A stretch of DNA of 64,000 nucleotides, from NCBI RefSeq assembly GCF_950023065.1, contig NC_088678.1:23860580-23924579 (forward strand), written 5' to 3'. The notes beneath the pieces were generated by a model. That model was not told the DNA's origin. It ran no database searches and saw only the letters and a list, made by a program, of their open reading frames with translations. Shown piece by piece: positions 13,901 to 24,146 of this stretch (positions are counted from its first letter, which is position 1; each line of letters begins with the position of its first letter). This DNA is from Planococcus citri. Taxonomy: Eukaryota > Arthropoda > Insecta > Hemiptera > Pseudococcidae. The position numbers and the translations under genes are program-made.

Positions 13901-14881
13901 TTCACCTAATGAGAAGCAGTATAGGTAACAATGTTTTGACAATTTAAAAAAAAATGAAATTTTATCAAATGCAACCTCAACTAAGTAATTAATATAGCTT
14001 CATACTTCTTCCTTTACCTATACGGCTATACATATTCAACTTCCATTTAATTTCTACATAAACTCCATCGTGAAATCGCTCATAAGTACTTAGGGTAGAT
14101 AAATATGTATTTAAAAAAGGTAGGTACATAGCCTCAAACGAAGTAAAATTCAACCAATACTTGTGTATTAGTTTTATTAACATGCGGTAAGTTGGTTAAA
14201 CAAATAGATTACTTTTCCAGGTACCTAAATCGATTAAACAACTCTATTAACGTCGAAACGTAAAATAATACCAGTACGAGGAGTTTATTTTTTGTCGGGC
14301 GAAACTTACGTACAGTACGGTACCTACGTATACTACCAACGAACGATATTAATTTTCGTATAATATTCAATTTTTGATTATAAAAAAATATTATCTTTTT
14401 AGTTTGCATAAAACACCTACCTACCACATATTTTATACCCAGCGTTGTGTACTATAATATCACGGAAACTCTCGAGCTATTCAATTTAGAATATAATAAA
14501 AGCATTAAAACTTGGTGCTCCACTTTACCAAGTTATACCGTATATCACTAGTTTTTTTTTTCATTTTTTATTACGAGGCTAGATTTTTTTTCTTGGTCTT
14601 TTTTTTTTGAAAAAACGTAAACAGTAAATATTTAAAACAGATGATTCGCGAATTTACGACGCCTCGAGATTTGCGATAAGCTATATTATAAATTTTATGC
14701 ATAAATAATCTCCGAGGGTAATCTCGCATTTGAAATAAGTTTAGGTAGCCTTGGTGCGATTATATAGATAAATTCGTAGCAATATTATAGGTGTTAAAAT
14801 TTCCACACTTACCAACGTGTTGTCGATGAAGTTGAAGAAAACGACGAGTATGGAAAGTATCGCGAATTTCGTAGCGTCCAT
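7927..14881 (-). CDS. Odorant-binding protein, classic six-cysteine type (six exons)
   Basis: A small secreted carrier of hydrophobic ligands (PBP/GOBP family), acting in extracellular fluid such as sensillum lymph. Exons on -: 14881-14813, 8964-8895, 8766-8714, 8601-8566, 8486-8369 and 8018-7927 including TAA. All introns are GT-AG, phases agree, and the 438 nt give 145 aa. Exon 1 encodes a signal peptide with the core AILSILVVFF. The classic cysteines follow: C1 in KCREETQ, C2-X3-C3 as CMMGC, C4 in VVDIC, and C5-X8-C6 (ECEIAGNLASC). One extra Cys begins exon 2. Intron 1 is 5.8 kb and hosts transposon debris; a further small exon there cannot be excluded, but is not needed. The ligand is unknown. 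The paralogue is at 21948-23064. Confidence 0.88.
10670..11001. mobile_element. hAT-like MITE with CGGGTA-repeat interior
   Basis: The ends are CAGGGCTTCAAACCCG and its reverse complement CGGGTTTGAAGCCCTG. A perfect 8-bp duplication CTTTTTGC lies at 10662-10669 and 11002-11009. CAGGG ends with 8-bp duplications are typical of hAT elements. The whole interior is a degenerate tandem array of CGGGTA/CGGGTAT units, partly in inverted order. A second, outer inverted repeat (TGGCGGCG ... GCTGAAAGGGGGA, about 10628-11128) encloses it and looks like an older element that it jumped into. Confidence 0.85.
11215..11453. mobile_element. hAT-like MITE, CAGGGCCGGACC ends
   Basis: The left end CAGGGCCGGACCCA and right end TGGGTCCAGGCCTG are imperfect inverted repeats. 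The 8-bp duplication TACATCAT is perfect at 11207-11214 and 11454-11461. The 239-bp body has no coding capacity. It interrupts the non-LTR retrotransposon remnant just upstream of its RNase H segment. Confidence 0.82.
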
Positions 14882-16597
14882 GTTGAAAGAACTGTTACCT
14901 GAGACTTGACCAAAATAAATTTTATTTTCGTTGTGGCACTGGTTTATAAAACGATTACAAAGAAAACAATGCCCTTTTTGTATTGAACAAAATCAGCGCA
15001 TCCTTTTGATACTTTTCTATTACTCGTTCCGGTTCACGAATTTAATGAAAAAAAATAAGAGTGAAAAAAAAAACTTCGATAGTTATTACAAATGATGAAA
15101 AGCATTTTGCAATGGTATTAAATTTGTGTACGTGTCATCAATTAACAAAAACCGATGGCAGAATTCATATCCTGTACGGTATTATAAATGAATTGTTGAT
15201 AATATCAACAATCGAATCGCGTATCCTTCAAAATATTCGCCCAAAATTTAAACGCAACGCACCTTTAAGCGTTGTTAATTATAAATATGTATAGGTATTA
15301 TATTCGGACTTGACCAAATTTACACTCGTGTAATGTAATTTTTCACGAATATTACAATTTTAGGTCCAGATTAACGAAGCTTATATGGTACGGTATTTGT
15401 AGATTAATGATTGATGCATTGTTTACACTTGACATAGCGTCGAAGCTAATTGTCTAGGCTATATAGGTATTCGTTTGTATTGTAAATATTACGTAGTGTG
15501 ATGTACTCGTACTATCTAAGTACATTACCTATTAGACTGTAAGAGTGTCAGAGCACATACTTTCATGATGATGATCGAGAGATTAGACAAATAATTAAAT
15601 TCAATATAGATAAATAAAATATGTATTAAAAAAGTAATTCGACTTGTTTTTGTCGTTGTTTGAAAATTTTTATTTCGTAATATTATGTCAACTTTGCTGA
15701 AAATTTCATTTCTTTACGTCATAAAATTATCTCAAGTGCTCATCGAAACGCCAAAAACCACGCAATTTCTCGCGAATTGCACATTTACAAGTTTTTTTGG
15801 TGGGAGAAAAAGGGCATAAAAAGTGTTTCTGTTGTTCTGTTTTCATAGTACCAACTTTGCACAATAAACTGTTTATTTTTATTGCGCATAATCTATGCGA
15901 TGTATTTTGATTATGCTTTTATGAAACTTTCCATGATGGAAATGATATTATACTCGAATGAAAATGAATCTATAGTCTATAGACATTTTTTTATAAATAC
16001 TACGAGCTATTCCGAATTTTTGAATAAGTACGTATGTATTATGCTGCGAGCTGTACCTACCAAACTTATGAATTCCCACCTATTTATGGATTTTTTTACA
16101 ATAATTACTGACCACAAACAATATCTTGACCGTTTTTTAAATACTTAGGTATTCAGCATATATAGGTAGGTAAGTAATTGCAACTATTTTGCTTTTTTTG
16201 ATGTAGGCACCTACCTACTATATGTAGTTATCTTGAGTACCTTTTTTTTTTTTTTTTTTTTTTTTTAATCTAGTTCTGTTATTATTACATATGATTTTGG
16301 TAATCATAACATTATTTTAAAGCTTCCTGATGTATGCACCTACTTTCAAACTCCCAAAGTTCTCGAGAAAGTAATGCTGAGCATTGAATTTAGCCATAAT
16401 TGAGTCGGGTAGGATAAGAAAAATAATAATAATAACAAATGATTTGCACAAACGTGACATCTTCATCATTACTTTAACGTAATAAAATGAGTTTCAAAAT
16501 TTAAAAAATGAATAAATGTTTGCATAAGAAAATCGTCAATTCTTGGGCAAATTGGTCTTTTAAGTTTTCTCTTCTGAAATATTTCATGCCAATTAAT
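14882..16597. other. 5' flank of the OBP gene, nothing else recognised
   Basis: The promoter of the - strand OBP gene should lie just right of 14881, but no clear TATA/initiator pair was singled out. The remaining sequence is AT-rich with short T runs. The open frames here have no recognisable domain. Confidence 0.35.
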
Positions 16598-16621
16598 CCA
16601 GAACATCGAAAGATATCATTT

Positions 16622-17150
16622 CGTCACCCTAATACGTAAAATATCTAACTCCATTTTTGTAAATTGTTCAGGAAATGCGAAAAACAGCATTATCAACTAC
16701 TGATGGGTGTTACATAGTTAAGGTTATTTATTATAGTAAAAAAAAAATTCTGGTAAAAATTTTTTTCACTTGACACCTTTTAAGCCACTTTGAGTGGAGT
16801 TAGATAGTTTTCTCGAATTCAAACGTGGATGGTACACCAATGAATTCACCTGAAGTAATTTTCAACATCGGAAGTTCCATACGAAGTGTTCACCTTTCAT
16901 ATGGTGTTCATAACTCTTTTTCATGTAACGTAAAAATGAAACAGTTTCACGTAGCTGAATAAACAGTGTGTTATCCTTTAGTGGAGTTAGATAATTTTCC
17001 TGACTTCAAACGCGAATTGTACACCAATGAATTCGCCTAAAGTAGTTTTTAAGGTTGGAAGTTCCGTATGAAGTGTTCATCATTCAGATGGTGTTCATAA
17101 CTCATTTTTGAGAAAAAATGGAGTTAGATACTTTACGTATTAGGGTGACG
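16622..17150. mobile_element. MITE with CGTCACCCTAATACG ends, nested in another inverted repeat
   Basis: The left end CGTCACCCTAATACGTAAA and the right end TTTACGTATTAGGGTGACG are inverted copies; similarity continues through ATCTAACTCCATTTTT. ATTT flanks both sides (16618-16621, 17151-17154) and may be the target duplication. The interior holds two direct copies, about 190 bp apart, of a block containing GTGGAGTTAGATA, ACACCAATGAATTC and GGTGTTCATAACTC. The element sits in a larger palindrome whose ends are AACATCGAAAGATAT near 16605 and ATATCTTTCGATGTT near 17345. Confidence 0.7.
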
Positions 17151-17365
17151 ATTTCTGAAAATGAAGAAATATTTTTGAATGCAATGGTGCTAATTTTTAG
17201 GTCATTACTGCGAATTTCAAAAAATCAAAAATAACAACCAAAAACTTATGGAGTTTTTTCGTTTGTTTTGTTTGAAAATCGCAGTGATGACCAAAAAAAA
17301 TTGACACCACTGCATTTTAGAATATTATCCCAGTTTCAGAAATTATATCTTTCGATGTTTTGGAT

Positions 17366-17743
17366 TAGGTAAGTATTTAAGTAATTAGTACAAAATACCT
17401 ATTTCAAAAGAAAAAATTTTTAAAACACGCGATGAAGCGATTTGCTACTTTTTAACCACTACTCAGTAGAATTCTAAAAAAGGTCTTGGATTTCCATAGG
17501 AATGGCCTAGGTCGACGTAGAACTTCAAATACTATCTTTTGAAATTGTTCCTTTTTCCCAAAACAGGTTGGGTAAGGGCTAGAGCGAAAAAGTTATGATT
17601 TTTTTGAAAATATTTCGTTTTTGTGGACCCACATCAATTTCTGAGTTACTTCAAACTGAAATAATAAAGATCTGCACTGAATTTGGTCAAAATCATCCCA
17701 CATTTTTTTCACGTTCCATCTTAATAAACTAACCTACGTACTA
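17366..17743. repeat. Dispersed repeat (GGTTGGGTAAGGGCTAGAGCG family)
   Basis: The block with CAGGTTGGGTAAGGGCTAGAGC near 17565, followed by TGTGGACCCACAT, recurs in diverged form at about 29635-29700 and in reverse orientation at about 19840-20130 (GCTCTAGCCCTTACC). A dispersed non-coding repeat is the simplest reading; no ends were defined. Confidence 0.5.
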
Positions 17744-19150
17744 GTCGGGGAGTCCACATAAGGATCTATTGCAACCCCCGTCGATCCTCCGGGACAACTT
17801 TTTTCTTAAAGGAGGAGTCCTAAGGAACATTTCTAGCCCTTGTACTCAAAAAAAAAGTGGCCCTACTTACAAAATGGCGGCCATTTTGATTGACAGGTCA
17901 GCCGAAATCGCAGATTTTGCGTTCCAACATAGGACTTGCACGAATTTTTTTCAACAGTATACAGGTAGATCGAAAGATCAGGCAAACATTCATCACCTGT
18001 CAACATTTCAAGTGCTAAAGTGCGTTTTTCGATTTTAGGTGAATTTTTGAAAATCAAATTTTGGCCAAAATGTGAGAAAAAAATCAAAATTTTACCAAAT
18101 TGACCAAGAAAGCTAAAATTTGAGATATACCCTATTTTCGACATGCCAAATCGAGTGGGAACTGTTTCAACCCGTTTTGAGCAGTTCTGGAGCCTCCAGC
18201 AGAATTTTGAAACTCGAAATTTCCCAAAATGTCATCTAAATGGAGATGGAAAGCCGAAATTCATTCCGCAAACTAATTTCAATACGCTACAAAGTTAACT
18301 ATGCAGGTAGATTTTAAGTCGTTTTGGAGCCTCCAGCAACTTTTTGAAACGTTTTATTGCGTTTTTTGGAAAATTGAAATTTCCAAATTGTAGCTGGAAG
18401 CTTCAAAACGACTTAAAATCCACCTGCAGTCGACTTCGTAGCGTATTGAAATTAGTTTGCAAAATGAATTTCGGCTTTTCATCTCCATTTGATGAAAGTT
18501 TGGAAAATTCCAAGTTTCAAAAATCTACTGGAGGCTCTAGTCAGTAATTTTCAAAAAGTCACTAGAGGCTCCAAAACGACTTGAAATTCACCTGCAGTAC
18601 TTCGTAGCGCATTGAAATTAGTTTGCAGGATATAAATGTCAGCTTTCCAACTTCATTTGAAGAAATTTTGTGAGAATTTCGAATTTCAAAAATCTGCTGG
18701 ACGCTCCAGAACTGCTTAAAACGGTTTGAAACAGTTTCCAATCGATTTGGCAGGTCAAAAATAGCATATATCCCAAATTTCAGCTCTCTAGGTCAATTTG
18801 TTAAAATTTTGATTTTTTTTCACATTTTGGCCAAAATTTGATTTTTGAAAATTCATCAAAAATCGAAAAAAGCACTTTAGCACTTGAAATTTTGACAGGT
18901 GATGAATTTTTGCGTGCTCTTTCGATCTACTTTTGTACGGTTTAAAATTGTCTATGCTAGTCCTATGTTGGAACGCAAAATCTGCGATTTCGGCTGACCT
19001 GTCAATCAAAATGGCCGCCATTTTGTAAGTAGGGCCATTTTTTTATGTGTACAAGGACTAGAAATGTTTCTTAGGACTCTCCCTTTAAGAAAAAAAATGT
19101 CCCAGAGGATCGGCAGGGAGTGCTAGTGATCCTTATACAGGCCCCCCGAC
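17744..19150. mobile_element. Foldback DNA element, TAGTCGGGG family, copy 2
   Basis: The left end GTCGGGGAGTCCAC and the right end GGCCCCCCGAC are inverted and bordered by TA on both sides. The inner blocks follow the same order as in copy 1 (GTCGATCCTCCGG, CTAGCCCTTGTAC, ATGGCGGCCATTTTGATTGAC, then GGAGCCTCCAGC units) and return in reverse on the right half. It is 1407 bp long with no transposase. Each arm carries a short frame starting at ATGGCGGCCATTTTG that reads MAAILIDRSAEIADFAFQHR. Confidence 0.85.
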
Positions 19151-21775
19151 TAAAAAGAATGAACCTCGACAGCTCAAAATTTAGTTCAGAGGTGCGAGTA
19201 ACACGCTCTTTCGTGTTCTCTTGCAAGTGTTGAATACTGAGGGAGACGCCCATTCAATTTTGTGATAAATGAATATAATAGCAGTTGTATATCTATACCT
19301 ATTCGATGTTTTCCAAGTACATAAATAAGTTTCTTGAACTCGAAATCGGTTTTTTAAGAAAAAGTGAATATCTCAACGATAAGAAATGAGGCGTAGGAAA
19401 TTGAAAGTTCATTATTACTCGTATATGTAGGTATAAATGTTTCAGTTATTAGATATGTGGTTTTTCAGTTACAAGCCTCTGAGAGATGATTTTTATAAAA
19501 GCACGTGTATGTCATGTGGTAATTACCAATCTCTATGAAGCATGAGAGCACTGGCTACACACTTTCAGGAATAAAATTCAGATTCTGGAGGCAAATTTTG
19601 GGAGTGTTAGTTTTTCTCGAGCATGTAGACATTGCAGACCCCTTCTCTTTCAGTAACTTCTGCAAGAAATAATACTTTAATATGACTTCCAAATTACGAG
19701 TGTTTTTTGGAAGCCACAATAAAGAACGTGCCTTACTATTTATTAAGGACATTAGCTTTGGAAAAATGTTACCTATCTAAATAACCTGCCAATGAAACAT
19801 GCACCTTAAAGGTTGATTGCGAAAAAAATAAAATGCCAGAACATTTTGACCAAATTCAGTGATGGAGAACTTCATTTTGAGATGAAAGTCACTCGGAAAT
19901 TTTTTCAGCTCTGAAGATGTCACTGGAGAGGAGTAAGCTCTCAGAGAAGAGGTATTTTCAAAAATTGGTGTTTTTTGCTCTAGCCCTTACCTAAACATGT
20001 TTTCGGAAAAATGGCCCAGTTCCATAAAATGATGGTATTCGAGACTCTGTGTTGACTTAGGCTATTTGAAATCCAAGAACACTTTTAGGGTTCTACTAAG
20101 CGGTTGAAAATTTACAAATCACTTATTTTTGGACAGATCCGTTTATTATAAATTTTTTACCTGAAATATTTTATAAAAGTTGAGTAGGTAGATAATTTTT
20201 TCGATTTTTTCAAAGATAGGTATCTATGTACCTAATTTTTAAATTGCCTATTTTTCAAATAATTTGAAAGAAGTTTAGTAATACCCACCGAGTAATCAGA
20301 ATTACTTATCCATCTTTTTTTGGGGTTAATTTCTTTTCTTAAAGTACCTACCTAACAAAATTGACAAAAAAATCAGGAAATTGGCTTCGAAATGCAAAAA
20401 AATTAAAAATTGTTGGAAAGTGAATTACATAGACGGTATAGACCTACCTACCTAAACTTGAATTACTAAAAAAAATATGATCCGTCAACAGCTGTTTAAT
20501 CAAAATTTCAACAGTACAATTTTTCAAAAAAAAAAATCTAAAAAAGTCAATTTGTTTTTTGGCTGAATTTAAGAAAATTCAAGAAAATATCTAGTGTTAT
20601 CGATAAAACATCGTTCAGTGGACTACTATGGGTTCTATGACACAGGTAGTTAGATGAAAAATATCAGTTTATTCATCTACTTCTACACATGTTCATCTCA
20701 CTGTAATCGTAACATTCGTAAATGAAATGAATACGACCTTGTGACCAGCTCATAGTTCAATTTTCAGTGTAAAATCAAATACCTATACCGAAAGAGAAAG
20801 CATCTTATCTCACGGTTAAACGTTTTACGAATTAATTTCTTTCCAAAGACAGAATATTTTTCAATAAAGATAAGCTATCTGCATCATGCTGCATTTTGGT
20901 GATTACAACTGCAGCATTCGGATCCGTTACCAAAATAAAAAGGTCAAGTTCAAGCTCATAAATTTCTTCTTCAAGCACCATACCTATAGATATGAATAAA
21001 TTTGTATGTACAATGTACAAAAAATTATTATTCGTTTCCGTTTGTGATACTTGAATGAAAAATTGATATGTAGGTATATTTTTTGAAACAAGACTGTTCG
21101 AATAATAAGTTATCTAAGTTCAAGGAATTACGATGTTTGAAAAATAACAAACATAAACAAGTATATTTTCAATCACATTGAGTCATCGTCATCAACTCAT
21201 CATCTATCGTCGATGAGAATGAATAATGCCTATTCTTTCCAAAACAAAACAAAATTAAAATGATACGGTCTATAGGATTAATACAATGGTTAATCTTTTT
21301 CGTCCGTGTAAATCTGCTTATAGGGATGTTGAACTTTTACAGTAGAGTAAACGTAGCGAGACATCTAGCGAAACTTTGCTGCAATTTGTTTTCGAATGAG
21401 AAGGCTTATACTGGAGGAAGACGTCCTGTGACGAGCTTTTTGGTGATGTGATTCTAAATTTGTATTATAGGTAACGTTATCGTTATTTGTTTGATTCTAG
21501 ATGGGTGTGTATTGAATGAAGTGGGAGTAAACTACTCGTATACCTACCTATACTTCAAGTCGTGAATGGCATTTTAAAAAATTGTTCGAATAAACTGCAA
21601 TCTAGCATCAAGTGCTTTTAATTCGAACAAATAAATAATAGATATAATACAAAAATCACTTTTTTTAAAACTACAGATTCTTATATATAACACATTCTAG
21701 ACAGATAGTTTTTCTAGTTTATGGACAAATTCATCTTTCATCTCATCACTGTTTGGGAGTTGTAGTCAAGAGCTG

Positions 21776-21811
<36 letters not shown>

Positions 21812-21947
21812 ATTACAAACATGAAGTTGACTATGGTACTTAATGAATAAATTCAAAACGAGCATTGGTTCATAGGCCCTCGACCAGGGTAGATATTAGG
21901 TAATATTATATTATCGAATAAATGCATACTTATTACAACATACAGGT
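19151..21947. other. Intergenic stretch with degenerate repeats
   Basis: 19840-20130 is a reverse copy of the GGTTGGGTAAGGGC repeat family. A 29-base A run lies at 21781-21809. A small + frame at 21260-21451 begins with a hydrophobic segment, and a - frame at 20832-21020 follows a possible acceptor, but neither resembles a known protein and neither has a partner exon that I could find. Confidence 0.35.
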
Positions 21948-23064
21948 TCAAAATGAACTTACTTTAATGAATTCGGCATTTATGAATTTCATAATCTCGT
22001 ATCCATATTCACAAGTTCCAGATTTCGAATCAATACCTTTCGCTGGTGAAACAAATCATGATAATAGTATGAATAATATAGCAACCAACAAGAATATAGG
22101 TTAAATAGCCCATAAACAAATAAAAAACAAAAAGAAATCTCTTACCAAATACTGCAGCTGCTGAATTAACTGCTTTTAAAACGTCATCGGTGAATGCAGA
22201 CCAGAAATTACGGAACGCCTGAAAACTTTTTACTTCGTCATATTTCTGATTTGAATCAAGCATGTCCAACTCTTTTAAGAAGCACAGCATCAAACACTAA
22301 AAATAAATTTAACAGTGAGCTTATAGATAAGAATAATAATCAGTTTAGTTTTGGTTGAATGGCAGAAAGTACCTTTCCAGTGTCCGTTGATGGTACTCGA
22401 TATTGTAAAACAACTTGGGAATCCTCTGCATACAAAAAAAAAAAAAAAAAAAATATATAGCGATTTAAAAAAATGATGTTTTCCCTTGTTAGTTGTATTA
22501 AAATATAAGATTGTTCTCTTACCTGCGTTAGCGCCACATTTGGTGTTCAAATCAACAATCCGAGAGTTGTTTGCCTACAAACATTATTTCTCGATTACAA
22601 AATATCGACAAATTTTTAACTAACTATTGCAGTTTTTTCGATATTATATCTACATCATAAACAAGACCGAAAAGGGAGAGGTGAAGGGGTGAAATCACCT
22701 CCAGGCCAAAATAAAAAGGTTCCTTTTGAGCGAAAATTTATTGTAAAAAAATATACAAAAATTAATGTATTTTTCTAGGTATTAATTTATTGCTTTCATT
22801 TTTATAAAATAATCGTATAAAATGAAGTATTCTTTGAAAATTATCTCAAATGTTAACTTTTTTAAACCTATTTTTTTTTTTTTTTTTTTTTTTTAACAAC
22901 TTATTTATCACCTTCTTAGTATAAAATCCCATCAATGGGCCTGATCAAAATTCATTCTAATTGATTGAAAAAATTTAAAAAACTCAAGTATTGGTACTCA
23001 CTTTACTAATAGCGAAAATGGAAACGAAAAGCACAATCACGCAAATGCAGTTTGTAGGATTCAT
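21948..23064 (-). CDS. Odorant-binding protein paralogue lacking C4 and C6 (five exons)
   Basis: Secreted carrier-type OBP. Exons on -: 23064-23002, 22574-22523, 22425-22373, 22296-22146 and 22042-21948 including TGA; GT-AG introns, consistent phases, 414 nt, 137 aa. Exon 1 encodes a signal peptide (CVIVLFVSIFAIS). C1 is in KCGANA, C2-X3-C3 is CLMLC and C5 is in GTCEYGY. Where C4 is expected the sequence reads AVNSAAAVF, and the residue eight after C5, the C6 position, is Phe. C4 and C6 pair in classic OBPs, so exactly one disulfide is gone. Exon 3 is 53 nt here and in the OBP at 7927-14881, both genes stop a few codons past the same lysine, and the exon split REASI/IVNG of that gene is fused here. 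They are clearly paralogues. Confidence 0.82.
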
Positions 23065-24146
23065 CTTGAATAGGTAAGTATTTTAAACACGACAATTCGA
23101 CCAACAACGTTTCACAATTAAATACTGCAACGATGTGAAAAAAATTGAAACCTAAAAAACGATGCACCAGGTATTTATTTATTAGTGAACAGAACTTTGA
23201 ACTTGTTCGATAATGAAATCAAACTCAATCTATCAAATCACCGAACGATGAAGTCACATTATTTTCATGAAATGAAAACCTTTTTGCATACACAGAATGT
23301 TAATCAGTTGGCTAAATGAATTCTGGACTTGCAAAATTACATACAATGTTCTCAGGAGTTGGGTCGGTATACAGATTTATGTATTAGGGTTCATCATCAG
23401 TTAATTTGAATATTCAATATTACAAATATATACCTACTACACGCATGAATTTCATTGCCAAATGTAACAACGTGTACTTATAAGTAATGAAATAGGGTCA
23501 ATATTTGTACCTACCTAGACCTACAAGCAATTATCGATTGTCGAAGAGGCCTATTCGTTTCAAAAAATAACTAGTGAAGGTATTTGAGATTTTTGAATTT
23601 ATTGCCTAAAAAATGTGGAATTTATTTTTGGTTTTCTGTCAATTATGAAAGACTCGAGTTCTATAGTGTTGATTACTTTGCCTACTTCGTGATATGAAGG
23701 GGCACTAGATTTGTTTATTAGAGAGCCAAGTGGCCCTATTCGACCTCGTAAATCAAAAAAAAAAAAAAAAAATCTCATGGAGGAAAATTACGAACTTCCA
23801 AGTCTCGAACTTTTCATTGAAAAGTACATACCTACTTTTACAAAATTTTTCAAGGAAAAATTGGAATGATTTCCAGGTTTTCTCTCGTGGCATGAAATTT
23901 TTATCAATTTTTATTGAAAAACTCGTAACTTTTTTCTTTTGATCGATGCAATAAAAACTTACTTTTTCAATTTGACAATCGAATCAGCCTTTTGAAGTGG
24001 CAAAATCATGCAACAGCAACTCTTCTAAACGAAATTTCTATCTTATTTCTCAAAAAGTACTGAGATTGAAAAAAAAATAATTTTAATATATTTTTAATTT
24101 TATTACATCAGGTGTGAAAAAAATACTTAACTCAATCACAATTTAC
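23065..24146. other. Intergenic; start of the clade A duplication unit
   Basis: From about 23775 (CTCATGGAGG-AAATTACGAAC) the sequence parallels 27222 onward, the 3' flank of the second clade A MATH-BTB gene, so this is the edge of a tandem duplication. An AATAAA on - lies at 24099-24104, about 45 bp past the MATH-BTB stop codon. Confidence 0.5.

Noticed and set aside
21260..21451. Small secreted peptide gene (hydrophobic start, GGRR near the end)
   Set aside because: No recognisable peptide repeat, cysteine pattern or partner exon; 63 codons in AT-rich DNA can arise by chance.
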